Below are positions 8,553 to 17,608 of a stretch of DNA of 64,000 bases, piece by piece; position 1 is the first letter of the stretch, and each line of letters starts with the position of its first letter. Under the pieces are notes generated by a model, which was given only the letters and a program-made list of their open reading frames with translations, made no database searches and had not been told where the DNA came from. The stretch comes from Phycisphaerae bacterium (GTDB lineage: Bacteria > Planctomycetota > Phycisphaerae > Phycisphaerales > UBA1924): assembly GCA_022180725.1 (NCBI GenBank), contig BQMO01000021.1:1-64000 (forward strand), written 5' to 3'. Position numbers and translations under genes: made by a program.

Positions 8553-9761
8553 TCAGGTCTGAAGCCGCCCCTCGGCGAGGCGCGCGAGCAGTACGGCGGT
8601 GAGTTGGGCGCGTTCGACGAGGCTGGCGACCTCGACCCACTCTTCAATGGTGTGGAGTCCCCCGCCGCGGACCCCGAGCGTGTCGATGGTGGGCAGCCCG
8701 ACGGACTGGAGGTTGTTGCCGTCGCAGACGCCGCCCGTGACGCCGAATGGGAGGGGCTGGCCAAGGTCGGCGGCGGCGGCTTGGGCGAGGGTGGCGAGCG
8801 CGCGCGTACCCGGGATGAGCGGCTTGGCGGGGCGATTGAAGGAGTATCGCACGTGCACGCCGGCGACGGCGTGGGGGCGGGCGAGATCGTCGAAGCGCGT
8901 GGCAATCTCGGAGGCGATGGCGGGGTCGCGGAAACGGACGTTGCCCCAGGCGGTGCACTCATCGGGAACGATGTTCGTGGCCTTCCCGCCGCGCACGACG
9001 CCGACGCTGGCGATGAGGCCGCGGTCGGGGTCGGCCATGTCGCTGATGGACTTGATGCAGTCGGCCATGCCCACGATGGCGGAGACACCCTTGCGGAAGT
9101 CGCGACCGACGTGGGCCGGAACGCCGGTCGTGCGAACCTGGAACTGCCCGCTGCCGGGACGCTCTACGACGAGCGAACCGTCGGGGAGCGCGGGTTCGAA
9201 GATCAGCCCGGCGTCGTACTCCTTGGCGATGCGGCGGAGGGCCGCGTCAGAGTGGTAGGAGCCGGTTTCTTCGTCGGAGTTCAGGAAGAACCCCCACGAG
9301 AGGGGGACGCCGGCCTCGTCAATGGCTTCGAGGGCGACGATGGCGATGAGCAGGCCGCCTTTCATGTCGGCGGCACCGGGGCCACGCGCGATTTCGCCGT
9401 TATCGCCCAGGGTGAGCCGATCGAAGGCGCCGCGCGGGTCGTGGACGGTGTCAAGGTGCCCGCCGAGGAGCACGCGCGGGCCCTCGCCCCGTGGCCGCCG
9501 TGCAACTGCGGTGGACGGTGGCGACCCGGTCGCGAAGGCGTCGGGGTCGATCCAGTCGGGCTTGGGGTCGCCCGGGATGAGGTCGAGCGAGGCCCCCAGG
9601 GCGGCGAGCCTGGCGGTGAGGATGCCCCGCGTTTCATCCAACCCCGGGGCGTGGTTGTACCCCGTGGGGATGCGCACGAGCGCCGTCAGATCGGCGAGCA
9701 TGGAATCGCGGCGCGCGGCGATGAGGTCGCGAAGGCGGGTTTCGAGGGCGGAGAGGGACAT
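8553..9761 (-). CDS. M20-family zinc metallopeptidase (carboxypeptidase/deacylase)
   Basis: Di-zinc hydrolase of the M20 family, which includes ArgE, DapE, CPG2-type carboxypeptidases and amidohydrolases. The metal and catalytic motifs are in order: GGHLDTVH (about residue 94), AADMKGG giving the bridging aspartate, DEETGS with the catalytic glutamate, and a later CDGNN region in the second catalytic half. A dimerisation-domain insert (VRTTGVPAHVGRDF) lies in the middle. There is no signal peptide, so it is likely cytosolic. The 402-residue length is typical. It lies 18 bases after the M48 gene and about 96 bases before the aminotransferase gene, suggesting one transcript. The exact substrate (acyl-amino acid or glutamyl peptide) cannot be told. 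Confidence 0.88.
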   Translation of the reverse strand: MSLSALETRLRDLIAARRDSMLADLTALVRIPTGYNHAPGLDETRGILTARLAALGASLDLIPGDPKPDWIDPDAFATGSPPSTAVARRPRGEGPRVLLGGHLDTVHDPRGAFDRLTLGDNGEIARGPGAADMKGGLLIAIVALEAIDEAGVPLSWGFFLNSDEETGSYHSDAALRRIAKEYDAGLIFEPALPDGSLVVERPGSGQFQVRTTGVPAHVGRDFRKGVSAIVGMADCIKSISDMADPDRGLIASVGVVRGGKATNIVPDECTAWGNVRFRDPAIASEIATRFDDLARPHAVAGVHVRYSFNRPAKPLIPGTRALATLAQAAAADLGQPLPFGVTGGVCDGNNLQSVGLPTIDTLGVRGGGLHTIEEWVEVASLVERAQLTAVLLARLAEGRLQT

Positions 9762-9779
9762 GGGTGACTCGCAGCGAGA

Positions 9780-11180
9780 TTATCGAAGCATCATGGCCGC
9801 GGACGTGAGTAAAGCGAGGACGAGCACGGTCAGGGTGATGGCCTTGATAAGGCGCACATGGCGGTCGATGGGGAACTGATCAAGCGGGGCGCCGGCCAAT
9901 CGCCGCAATCGTGATTGACGGTCGTGGATACTGCCGTGCCGGAACCCGAATCGAGTCGGGGAGGCGCCGTTGAGGGCGGCGACGTCGCCGAGCGCCCCGG
10001 CCATGCAGTCGGCGGCGTCGGGAGTGGCGATCGGCGAGGGACCAGACAAGTGGCGGAGGGCGAAGGCGTCGGCCTGCCACTCGAAGCGTCGGCTGACGAC
10101 GCCGAACACGAATAGCGTCGCCCCCAGCCCGAGCACCGCGCCCCAGACATCCCAGGCCGGCCCGGCGTGGACCAGCGGGGCGATGGCCTCGAGCACCCAC
10201 CCGAAGGCGAGGGCACACGCGAGCACGACGAGGGCAAGCCAGAGCATGTGCCGGAGTTTGACGTGCGCCACTTCGTGGGCGATGACGCCCTCGACCTGCC
10301 GCTCGGTGAGACGCTCGAGCAGGGCGTCGGTGAAAAGCATGTACCGCAGCGGATAGACAATGCCGAGGATGGCGGCGTTGACCGTCGAGCCGTGGGTACG
10401 CCAGAGGTACGGCCCGCGCACGCGAACGCGGTACTTCGCGGCGACGGCCAGCGCCTGCGTGCGCACCGAGCCGGGGCCGATGGGCACGGTGTTCCACACG
10501 ACACGGATCGCCAACGGCGTCACGATCAGCACGGCCAGGATGCCGAGGTAATGCAAGGCATCACCCATCCACGCGGGAGCGGCCGTCGCGCGTGCGGCAA
10601 TCTCGGGCCAGACACGATCGATCAGTTCACTCCAGGCGAGGATGGCGCTGAGCGGGAGCACGACGACCAGCAACCCATGCCGTGTGTGGTGCCACACCGC
10701 GACGGCGCGGGAGGGGATCGGGTGGACTGGAACGCCGGCGGGGTCGTGAAGTTCGCGCCAGAGCAAGGCCTCGCGCAGGCGTCGCTCGATCGGCTCGTAC
10801 GACCACCACGTGAGAATGATGAAGGCGAGCGCGGGAGCGATGGCGAGGAGTTCGTCGATCAGGATGAGATCACCCGTCACTGCACGGACCACGTCGAGCC
10901 ACCCAAGCCCGAGGATCGAGGCGATGACGCCGGCGGTCACGGCGACGCGGGAGGCCAGCATCGCCACGTCAAGGACGGCCACCGCGCGAAGGCTTCCTGT
11001 ACGATCAACTCGACGCCCGACTGTCATCGCAAGAACCTGGAAGATGATCCAGAGGAAAGCGATCCCCCCGAGAAGTACGGGGCCGAGCATCGTGGACGCT
11101 GCACCGCTCCTGGAATCACCTTGGAGCGCCGTCGAAAGGTGGAGAGAAACAAAGAGTGCGATGATGAGAATCTGGGCCAC
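9780..11180 (-). CDS. M48-family membrane zinc protease (HtpX/STE24-like)
   Basis: Integral-membrane metalloprotease of the HtpX/STE24 group. The 466-residue protein has about five hydrophobic segments in the first 220 residues and more after the active site. The zinc site VIAHEVAHVKLRHM lies near residue 298, with a probable third ligand in FEWQADAFAL about 80 residues later. Family members degrade or trim misfolded or processed membrane proteins. It is the first gene of a minus-strand set with an M20 peptidase and an aminotransferase, and its start faces the divergent PEP-CTERM protein gene across about 180 bases. Those 180 bases hold no promoter strong enough to call. Confidence 0.88.
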   Translation of the reverse strand: MAQILIIALFVSLHLSTALQGDSRSGAASTMLGPVLLGGIAFLWIIFQVLAMTVGRRVDRTGSLRAVAVLDVAMLASRVAVTAGVIASILGLGWLDVVRAVTGDLILIDELLAIAPALAFIILTWWSYEPIERRLREALLWRELHDPAGVPVHPIPSRAVAVWHHTRHGLLVVVLPLSAILAWSELIDRVWPEIAARATAAPAWMGDALHYLGILAVLIVTPLAIRVVWNTVPIGPGSVRTQALAVAAKYRVRVRGPYLWRTHGSTVNAAILGIVYPLRYMLFTDALLERLTERQVEGVIAHEVAHVKLRHMLWLALVVLACALAFGWVLEAIAPLVHAGPAWDVWGAVLGLGATLFVFGVVSRRFEWQADAFALRHLSGPSPIATPDAADCMAGALGDVAALNGASPTRFGFRHGSIHDRQSRLRRLAGAPLDQFPIDRHVRLIKAITLTVLVLALLTSAAMMLR

Positions 11181-11361
11181 GGTTCATGGATTGTTCCCCG
11201 TGAAGATACGTGAATCGAATAATTTGCTGAGAAATAGGCTGGAAACACGGGAGCGATGTGGTTGAATGTCGCTGGCCGCGTGAGCGCCCCGAAAGGGGTG
11301 TCACGCGATTCGACGCCTGCGGGCGTGTGGCCCTCGGGCGCCGGCGCAACGAGATACAACC

Positions 11362-12924
11362 ATGACATCCAGAATCGCCGTGGTGCTGGCGCTGGTCGCG
11401 GGAACCGCGACGGCGTCCGCGGTGACCGTAACCGGAAACGTCAAGTGGACCGACTCGGCGGGGGGCACGCACAACGCGCGGCGGGTGCGGTATGTCGTGA
11501 TTGAAGAAAACCCGATCCTCGGTTCGGTCGTCGCCGGCGCGGGCCGGACAGATCTGGATGGGAACTACAGCGAAGCGGTCACATTCCGCCCCGGGTACAC
11601 GGGCTACGCCGTAATCGTCCTGGCCGACAACGACGCGGGGTTTGTCGCCTCGGACGGGACCGCGGCGAATACGTACAGCATCTTCGGGGGGTTCCGGCAT
11701 GTACTTGACCCCTCCACGCACATCGATACAACCATCGATAACGGCACGCCGAATGGTCGTGCCTTCAGCATCGCGGATGCGATGTACACGTCGTGGCGGT
11801 TTGGCCTCTCGGGGCGAGCGGCCGACCCTACCCCGGCGCCGGCGCCCGTCGCCTGTGCATACCCGGTCGCGGGGACCGTGCCTTACTTCAACGGCATCCT
11901 GAACATCGTCGCCGGTGGCGAGAACGACTGGGACACGGCGATGCACGAGTATTCGCACTACCTCTCGAGCCTCGACCCGCTCGATAACGAGCCGGGCGGG
12001 CCGCATACCTGGGGCACGAGCAACATCCCCGGGCTCGGAAAGGGGCCGGGCATGCGCCTTGGCTGGGGCGAGGGTTTCGCGAACTGGGCCGGCATTGCCG
12101 CGCAGCACCACGACCCGGTGGGCGGCCACACGCCCGCGGGCGTGCCGAACGTGGGCGACACGCGGTACGACGACACGGTGCAGGGGTTCTGGGTGAATCT
12201 GGAGACGCGCGCGGCGTCGTGGGGGAATGACGACGGCCAAGGAGAGGGCGACGAACTCTCGGTGTGTCGAATCCTGTGGGACTTGGGCGACGCCGCCAAC
12301 GAGGGGTACGACCGGGTCGCGCTCGGACACGACATGCTGTACCGTCGCCTGCGGGCCGTCAGCATCGCGGACGCCTCTTCCCCCTCGGGCTTCCGTGGCG
12401 TGGAAACCTTGCACGATGTCTGGATGGACCTGGCCGGGGGTGCGACCATCACGATCGCCGGCTTGGTCGATATGGGCGCGATCTTCGAGCAGCACAAGGT
12501 GTCGCCCTCGCCGCTGGACGACTTTGTCACGACGCCGATCATGGTGACCGGAGGCGCGCCGACGTTCAGTTGGCTGCGGCAGAACAACGGGGAGAACGAC
12601 ACGTTCGAGATCAAGATCCTGGCAGGCGACCTGTCGGACATTCTGCTGACCATCACCGTTCCGACAAGCACGTCGACGTACACGCTGACCGACGCGCAGT
12701 GGGACGCGCTCAAAGCCCTTCCGCTCGGCGCGTACCAGTATTCCATCGTGGGGGGCGATCGGCTGGTGGGCATGTTTGGCGCGGTTCGTCCTGCCGCCGA
12801 CCAGACCCTGGGGTACTGGTCCGGCTCGTACGGCCTGACGCTGCTCCCCACGCCGGGCGCGGCGACGCTGCTCGGGTTGGGCATGCTCGTCGTTCGCGTT
12901 CGGCGAGGCCGTTCGGAGGCGTGA
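11362..12924 (+). CDS. Secreted gluzincin-like metalloprotease-like protein with PEP-CTERM tail
   Basis: A 520-residue exported protein. The signal peptide ends near ASA (about residue 19). A carbohydrate-binding or Ig-like beta segment follows. A HEYSH zinc motif (HExxH, about residues 195-199) is followed 35 residues later by GWGEGFANW, which could supply the third glutamate ligand as in gluzincin peptidases. The C-terminal end has a TPGAATLLGLG hydrophobic helix and an RVRRGR basic end, a PEP-CTERM-type sorting signal, so the protein is probably displayed and then released by an exosortase/archaeosortase-type enzyme. No exosortase gene is in this window. Proteolytic activity is inferred only from the two motifs. 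Confidence 0.72.
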   Translation: MTSRIAVVLALVAGTATASAVTVTGNVKWTDSAGGTHNARRVRYVVIEENPILGSVVAGAGRTDLDGNYSEAVTFRPGYTGYAVIVLADNDAGFVASDGTAANTYSIFGGFRHVLDPSTHIDTTIDNGTPNGRAFSIADAMYTSWRFGLSGRAADPTPAPAPVACAYPVAGTVPYFNGILNIVAGGENDWDTAMHEYSHYLSSLDPLDNEPGGPHTWGTSNIPGLGKGPGMRLGWGEGFANWAGIAAQHHDPVGGHTPAGVPNVGDTRYDDTVQGFWVNLETRAASWGNDDGQGEGDELSVCRILWDLGDAANEGYDRVALGHDMLYRRLRAVSIADASSPSGFRGVETLHDVWMDLAGGATITIAGLVDMGAIFEQHKVSPSPLDDFVTTPIMVTGGAPTFSWLRQNNGENDTFEIKILAGDLSDILLTITVPTSTSTYTLTDAQWDALKALPLGAYQYSIVGGDRLVGMFGAVRPAADQTLGYWSGSYGLTLLPTPGAATLLGLGMLVVRVRRGRSEA

Positions 12925-12979
12925 AACTCGCACGTCGGGCCGGGCAATAATCCGGGCACACCCCGGAGCCACCCAGCAC

Positions 12980-13957
12980 GTGACATACGCCATCGAACTC
13001 CGCGCCCTGCGCAAGGCCTTCGGGCCGCGGGTGGCCGTTGATGACTTTGACCTTGCGATTCCCACGGGCGCGCTGGTCGGGTTCATCGGGCCCAACGGGG
13101 CGGGCAAGACGACCACCATCCGCATGGTGATGTCGATCATCTTCCCCGACCGCGGCACGATCAAAGTACTGGGTCGCGCCTCGGCGGTCGAGAGCAAGGA
13201 CCGGATCGGGTACCTCCCCGAAGAACGCGGGTTGTACAAGAAGATGAAGGTGGGCGCATTCCTGGCGTACATGGCCCGGCTGAAGGGCATGGACGGTGAC
13301 GGGCTGGACAATCGCGTGCAGACGTGGCTGGAGCGCGTTGGGCTGGGGGACTGCGCGAAGAAGCGCTGCGAGGAACTCAGCAAGGGGATGCAGCAGAAGG
13401 TGCAGTTCATCTCGGCGGTGATCCACGAGCCGGACCTGCTCATCCTCGATGAGCCGTTCAGCGGATTGGACCCGGTGAACTCGCGGGTGCTGCGAGGGCT
13501 GATCGACGAGCAGCATCGCGCGGGCAAGACGATCATTTTTTCCACGCACCAGATGTCGCAGGCCGAGGCGTTGTGCGATCGGATCGTGATGATCCACCAG
13601 GGGCGCAAGGTGCTGGACGACACGCCGGGCGCGATCCGTTCGAGGTTTGATCCGCGCGCGGTCGAGCTGGAGGCCGGCAAGCCCAACGTGGCCGCGGCCC
13701 TGGGCGCGTTGCCCGAGGTCGTGTCGACGCACGCCCACAACGGGCGGGTGCGGGTCGAGTTGCGCGAGGGCGTCGAAGCCGCCGAGATGATCCCGCGCCT
13801 GGCGTCGGTCACAGGGGCCCATCGGATCGAGGTTGTGCGCCCGACGCTCGAGGACATCTTCATCGAGATCGTGCAGGACACCGTCGCGGAGTCTGAACGC
13901 GAGTTACTGCGGGCGTCGCTGCGCAACGGCGGGCGGGGCGACCGGGGGGGAGACTAA
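12980..13957 (+). CDS. ABC transporter ATP-binding protein (NatA-like)
   Basis: ATPase half of an ABC-2-type exporter. Walker A GPNGAGKTTT is at about residues 36-45, the signature is LSKGMQQK, and Walker B LLILDEPFSGLDP follows. The roughly 100-residue C-terminal extension is of the DUF4162 type common in NatA/Bcr-type ATPases. The start is GTG at 12980; the first motif of the nucleotide domain follows directly. It lies 5 bases before a permease gene with one membrane helix, a large extracytoplasmic domain and several helices, so the two should form a sodium, drug or lipid exporter. The substrate is not evident. Confidence 0.93.
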   Translation: MTYAIELRALRKAFGPRVAVDDFDLAIPTGALVGFIGPNGAGKTTTIRMVMSIIFPDRGTIKVLGRASAVESKDRIGYLPEERGLYKKMKVGAFLAYMARLKGMDGDGLDNRVQTWLERVGLGDCAKKRCEELSKGMQQKVQFISAVIHEPDLLILDEPFSGLDPVNSRVLRGLIDEQHRAGKTIIFSTHQMSQAEALCDRIVMIHQGRKVLDDTPGAIRSRFDPRAVELEAGKPNVAAALGALPEVVSTHAHNGRVRVELREGVEAAEMIPRLASVTGAHRIEVVRPTLEDIFIEIVQDTVAESERELLRASLRNGGRGDRGGD

Positions 13958-13962
13958 GCCGC

Positions 13963-15414
13963 ATGAACAAGGTGCTGTGCATCGCCTGGCGCGAGTTCAC
14001 CTCGACGGTGTTCACGAAGGGGTTTTTGCTGGGCGTGGTCATGACCCCGCTGATGATCCTCGTGGTCGCCGGGGCCATCGCCTGGATGAAGAAGTTCGAA
14101 GGGCCTCGCATCCGCGGGACGGTCGCCGTCATCGATCTGAGCGGGCTGGTGGCGGATGGGCTGGCGGTCAAGTTCGGCCCCGAGGCGGAGGCCCGCGAAG
14201 CCGAGGACCGAGGGCGCGAAGCGGCCGAGGGGTTGAAGCAATCCGACCTCGGCAAGGCCGCTTCGACCATGGCCGAGGCGTCCGGGCAGGATGTCTCCAA
14301 GCAGGCCTCGGCGGCGGCCGCGAACATGGTCCGGCAGGGGCCGCAACTCACCCTGGAAGTTCTCCCCCGCGATGCCGATGCCGACGCCGAGAAAGAATCG
14401 GTGAAGCACGCGACCGTGCGAACGCACGCCGAGACGCCTTCTCAGGGCACGGGCGACCGCCTGGCCCTGGTCGTCATTCCCGCCGGGGCCGTTCAGCGAT
14501 CGGGCGAAGCGTTCGTCCCGTACCTGGCGTTCTATGCCCAGCGACTGGACGGCGAGGTGCAGTCACGGATTCAGCGCCGGGTCGCCGACGCGATCATCGA
14601 CGCCCGGCTGCGGGCGGATGAACGGCTTGGCTCGGCGGGGCTGACGCCCAGCGACGTGCGCTCGCTGGTGGAACGACCCCGGGCCGAGGCGCGCACGCTG
14701 ACGCCCGAAGGCGAAAAGAACTCCCTGGGCGAACTCATGATGCTGGTCCCCATGGGGTTCATGCTGCTCCTCATGATCTCGGTCATGACCAGCGGCTCGA
14801 ACCTCCTCACGACCACGGTCGAGGAGAAAAGCAACCGCGTGATGGAGGTGCTCCTCAGCGCCGTCTCGCCCGTGCAGCTCATGAGCGGGAAGATCATCGG
14901 GCAGATGGGCGTCGGCCTGCTCATCCTGATCGCCTACTCGGGCCTGGGCATCGGCTCGGTCGCCTTCCTGCTCAAACGGCTGGACCTCATCACGTGGTCG
15001 AGCCTGGTCTACCTCGGCGTGTTCTTCATCATCGCGTACTTCCTGATCGCGTCGATGATGGCGGCGATCGGGAGCGCCGTCAACGACATGCGCGAAGCGC
15101 AGGCCCTGATGACGCCCGTGATGGTGATCGTGATGATTCCCTGGCTGATCTGGTTTGTCATACAACGCGCCCCCAACTCGCCCCTCGCCGTCGCGCTCAG
15201 TTTCGTCCCCGGTACCAACCCTTTCGTGATGGTCATCCGCCTCAGCGGGAGCGAGCCCGTGCCCGCGTGGCAGATCCCGGTGTCGATCCTGGTGGGTGTG
15301 CTGAGCGTCGTCGGCGCCGCGTGGGGCGCGGCGAAAATCTTCCGCGTCGGCGTGCTCATGTACGGCAAGCCCCCGGACTTCCGCACACTGATGCGGTGGA
15401 TCCGCATGGCGTAG
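13963..15414 (+). CDS. ABC-2 type permease (NatB-like)
   Basis: Membrane partner of the preceding ATPase. The 483-residue protein has an N-terminal helix (about residues 20-42), then a large, charged extracytoplasmic segment of about 200 residues. About six more membrane helices follow from roughly residue 258, beginning GELMMLVPMGFMLLLMI and including the conserved VEEKSNRVMEVLLSAV motif just inside the membrane. This matches the NatB/ABC2_membrane_3 layout. The start ATG lies 5 bases after the ATPase stop, and the methyltransferase gene starts 10 bases after its own stop. A sodium or organic-cation export role is common in the family but not shown here. Confidence 0.92.
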   Translation: MNKVLCIAWREFTSTVFTKGFLLGVVMTPLMILVVAGAIAWMKKFEGPRIRGTVAVIDLSGLVADGLAVKFGPEAEAREAEDRGREAAEGLKQSDLGKAASTMAEASGQDVSKQASAAAANMVRQGPQLTLEVLPRDADADAEKESVKHATVRTHAETPSQGTGDRLALVVIPAGAVQRSGEAFVPYLAFYAQRLDGEVQSRIQRRVADAIIDARLRADERLGSAGLTPSDVRSLVERPRAEARTLTPEGEKNSLGELMMLVPMGFMLLLMISVMTSGSNLLTTTVEEKSNRVMEVLLSAVSPVQLMSGKIIGQMGVGLLILIAYSGLGIGSVAFLLKRLDLITWSSLVYLGVFFIIAYFLIASMMAAIGSAVNDMREAQALMTPVMVIVMIPWLIWFVIQRAPNSPLAVALSFVPGTNPFVMVIRLSGSEPVPAWQIPVSILVGVLSVVGAAWGAAKIFRVGVLMYGKPPDFRTLMRWIRMA

Positions 15415-15424
15415 GAGTGGGACC

Positions 15425-16222
15425 ATGCCGACGCCGCGGTGTGCCAAGCCCGAGCGACCTCTCCTCGATCGGTACGACCTGTACGAGCGATGCGTGCAAT
15501 CCCCGCGTGCCATGGTCCGCTTCCTCGCCGCCGCGCACGGCGGACGCCCGCGCCTGCTGCGGGAGGACTTCTCCGGCGGGGCGGCGCTGTGCAAGGCGTG
15601 GGTCGCCGACGCGTCGGGGCGGCGGGCCATCGCCGTGGATCGCGACCCCGAACCGTTGCGCCGCGTCGCGGGGGTGCCGGGGATTGTGGTTCGTCGCGCG
15701 GACGTGCACAACCCCGGCGACCGCGCGGACGTGATCGCCGCCCTGAACTTCCCGCTCGGGTACTTTCACGAGCGAGCCTCGCTGCTGCGGTATCTTCGCC
15801 TTTCGCGCGCGCGCCTGCGGCGCGGGGGCGTGTTCGTGGGCGATATCTACGGCGGACGCTCGGCGTTCACGCCGGGCACGCGACGCGTGACGCTGCGCAC
15901 GCCCGAGGGCGTGCGTGTGCGGTATGAGTGGGACCAGCGCCGGGCGGACACGCTGACGGGGCGGGTGGAAAACGCGATTCACTTCACGGTGTACGACCAG
16001 CGTCCGCCGCGTAGGCTGCGCGACGCGTTCACGTACGACTGGCGGTTGTGGTCGTTGCCGGAACTGCGCGACGCCTACGCCGAGGCGGGGTACACGCACG
16101 TGGACGTGTTCGACCAGGAAGCCGGGGCGATGGATCATCTCGGAAACCTGCACCTGACGCCCGTGCGCGAGGGGGCCGACCTGGGCGACGATTGGGTGGT
16201 GTACGTGGTCGGGCGGCGGTAG
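15425..16222 (+). CDS. Class I SAM-dependent methyltransferase
   Basis: A 265-residue cytosolic protein with a Rossmann-type methyltransferase outline. A glycine-containing motif I region (REDFSGGAALCKAWV) is followed by an acidic strand end (AVDRDPEP), a DVHNP segment, and a later LNFPLGYFHE stretch corresponding to motif IV. The C-terminal half has beta strands (GVFVGDIYGG, WRLWSLPEL) typical of small-molecule methyltransferases. The substrate is unknown. It lies 10 bases after the ABC permease gene and 29 bases before the cysteine desulfurase gene, so it is probably co-transcribed. It could act on a sulfur- or nitrogen-containing metabolite but nothing in the sequence proves that. Confidence 0.75.
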   Translation: MPTPRCAKPERPLLDRYDLYERCVQSPRAMVRFLAAAHGGRPRLLREDFSGGAALCKAWVADASGRRAIAVDRDPEPLRRVAGVPGIVVRRADVHNPGDRADVIAALNFPLGYFHERASLLRYLRLSRARLRRGGVFVGDIYGGRSAFTPGTRRVTLRTPEGVRVRYEWDQRRADTLTGRVENAIHFTVYDQRPPRRLRDAFTYDWRLWSLPELRDAYAEAGYTHVDVFDQEAGAMDHLGNLHLTPVREGADLGDDWVVYVVGRR

Positions 16223-16251
16223 TATCGGCGCGTGCCCTCGTACAATCTCGC

Positions 16252-17544
16252 ATGCCCGGCCGACTGTACCTGGACAACGCCGCAACGAGTTACCCGAAGC
16301 CCGCGTGCGTGTACGAGGCGATGCTGGCGTACGCGCAGGACTGCGGCGCCTCGCCCGGACGCGGGCAGTATGCCGAGAGCCGCGAGGGCGCCCGACTCAT
16401 CCGCCAGGCCCGCGAAAGGTTGGCACGGCTGCTGAACGCGGAGCGGCCCGAGGCGATCGTGTTCACGCTCAACACGACGGATGCATTGAACCTGGCGATC
16501 AAGGGTGTCGCGCGGGCGGCACGGCTGGCGGCGGGGGGCCGGTTCCCGACTGGCACGCGCGTCATCACGACGGCGATGGACCACAACTCGGTGCTCCGAC
16601 CGTACCACGCCCTGGCCGAGGAGGGCGCCGAGGTCGTGCACGTCGAGGCCGACCCGGACACGGGCGAGGTCGCGCCGGAACGAGTTATCGCGGCGATGGA
16701 CGCCGGCTCGATGCCGATGCTCGTCGCGGTCAACCTCGCCAGCAACGTCGCGGGGACGATTCAGCCCGCGGCGGAGATGGGCGCGGCGTGCCGGGCGCGC
16801 GGGGTGCCGCTGTTGATCGACGCGGCCCAGGCGGTCGGGCATATCCCCGTCGATGTCGAGGCGCTGGGGTGCGATCTTCTGGCTTTTCCGGGGCACAAGG
16901 GCCTGATGGGGCCGCAGGGCACGGGGGGGTTGTATATCCGCCCGGGGTTCGAGGCGCGCGTCGCGACCACGCGCGAGGGCGGCACCGGCTCGTGGAGCGA
17001 GCAGGACGCGCAGCCGACGTCGATGCCGGAACGATTTGAAGCAGGGTCACACAACACGATGGGGATCGTGGGGCTGTCGGCAGCGGTCGGATGGATGCTG
17101 GAACGCGGAGTGGCCTCGTTGCGGGCGCACGAGGAAGCGCTGATCGAGGCGATGCTCGCGGGTCTGCGCGAGGCCGGCGTACGGCACCCCTTCTGGCCCG
17201 TGCTGGAAGGCCCGTGCACGGCGATGCGTCTGCTCGGACCAGCCGAGGCGTCGCGTCGCGTCGCGGTGTTTGCGCTGGTGCACGACACGCTGGAGCCGGC
17301 GGAAATCGCCGCGATCCTTGAATCCGAGTTCGGCATTCTGGCACGCGCGGGGCTGACGTGCGCGCCGCGGGTGCACGCGGCGATGGGCACGCTCGACCGC
17401 GGCGGGGCGGTGCGGGTGTCCTTCGGCCCCTTTGTCACGCTCGACGATGTTCGTCACGTCGTGCACGCGATCCGCGCGCTCTGCCAGGACGAGCCGCGGC
17501 CCGTGATCGTCCCGCGAACGGCTATCGGACGTGCCTCGGCCTGA
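16252..17544 (+). CDS. Cysteine desulfurase-family aminotransferase (class V, EF2568-like)
   Basis: PLP enzyme of the class V fold; this subgroup is annotated as cysteine desulfurase-like. It opens with [11 protein letters not shown], the usual start of the fold. The PLP lysine is in [12 protein letters not shown] (K216). The C-terminal [11 protein letters not shown] (C370) matches the EF2568-type subgroup, in which this cysteine takes the role of the persulfide-forming residue. Later, [16 protein letters not shown] is also typical. The start is ATG 16252; the frame is open upstream to 16048, but only from 16252 does the family's N-terminus follow. The product is 430 residues. There are no Suf or Isc scaffold genes next to it; a NifU-domain protein is 43 kb away. 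Confidence 0.87.
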   Translation: MPGRLYLDNAATSYPKPACVYEAMLAYAQDCGASPGRGQYAESREGARLIRQARERLARLLNAERPEAIVFTLNTTDALNLAIKGVARAARLAAGGRFPTGTRVITTAMDHNSVLRPYHALAEEGAEVVHVEADPDTGEVAPERVIAAMDAGSMPMLVAVNLASNVAGTIQPAAEMGAACRARGVPLLIDAAQAVGHIPVDVEALGCDLLAFPGHKGLMGPQGTGGLYIRPGFEARVATTREGGTGSWSEQDAQPTSMPERFEAGSHNTMGIVGLSAAVGWMLERGVASLRAHEEALIEAMLAGLREAGVRHPFWPVLEGPCTAMRLLGPAEASRRVAVFALVHDTLEPAEIAAILESEFGILARAGLTCAPRVHAAMGTLDRGGAVRVSFGPFVTLDDVRHVVHAIRALCQDEPRPVIVPRTAIGRASA

Positions 17545-17608
17545 TCGCGCTCACACGGATCGCCGACGTACTTCCCGTGCGCCCCGAGGGCGTTCAGGGA
17601 GTTCCACC

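Noticed and set aside
11116..13926. A 936-codon open frame opposite the PEP-CTERM protein and ABC ATPase genes
   Set aside because: It spans two unrelated plus-strand genes and their gap, is rich in Arg, Pro and Ser, and has no recognisable motif.
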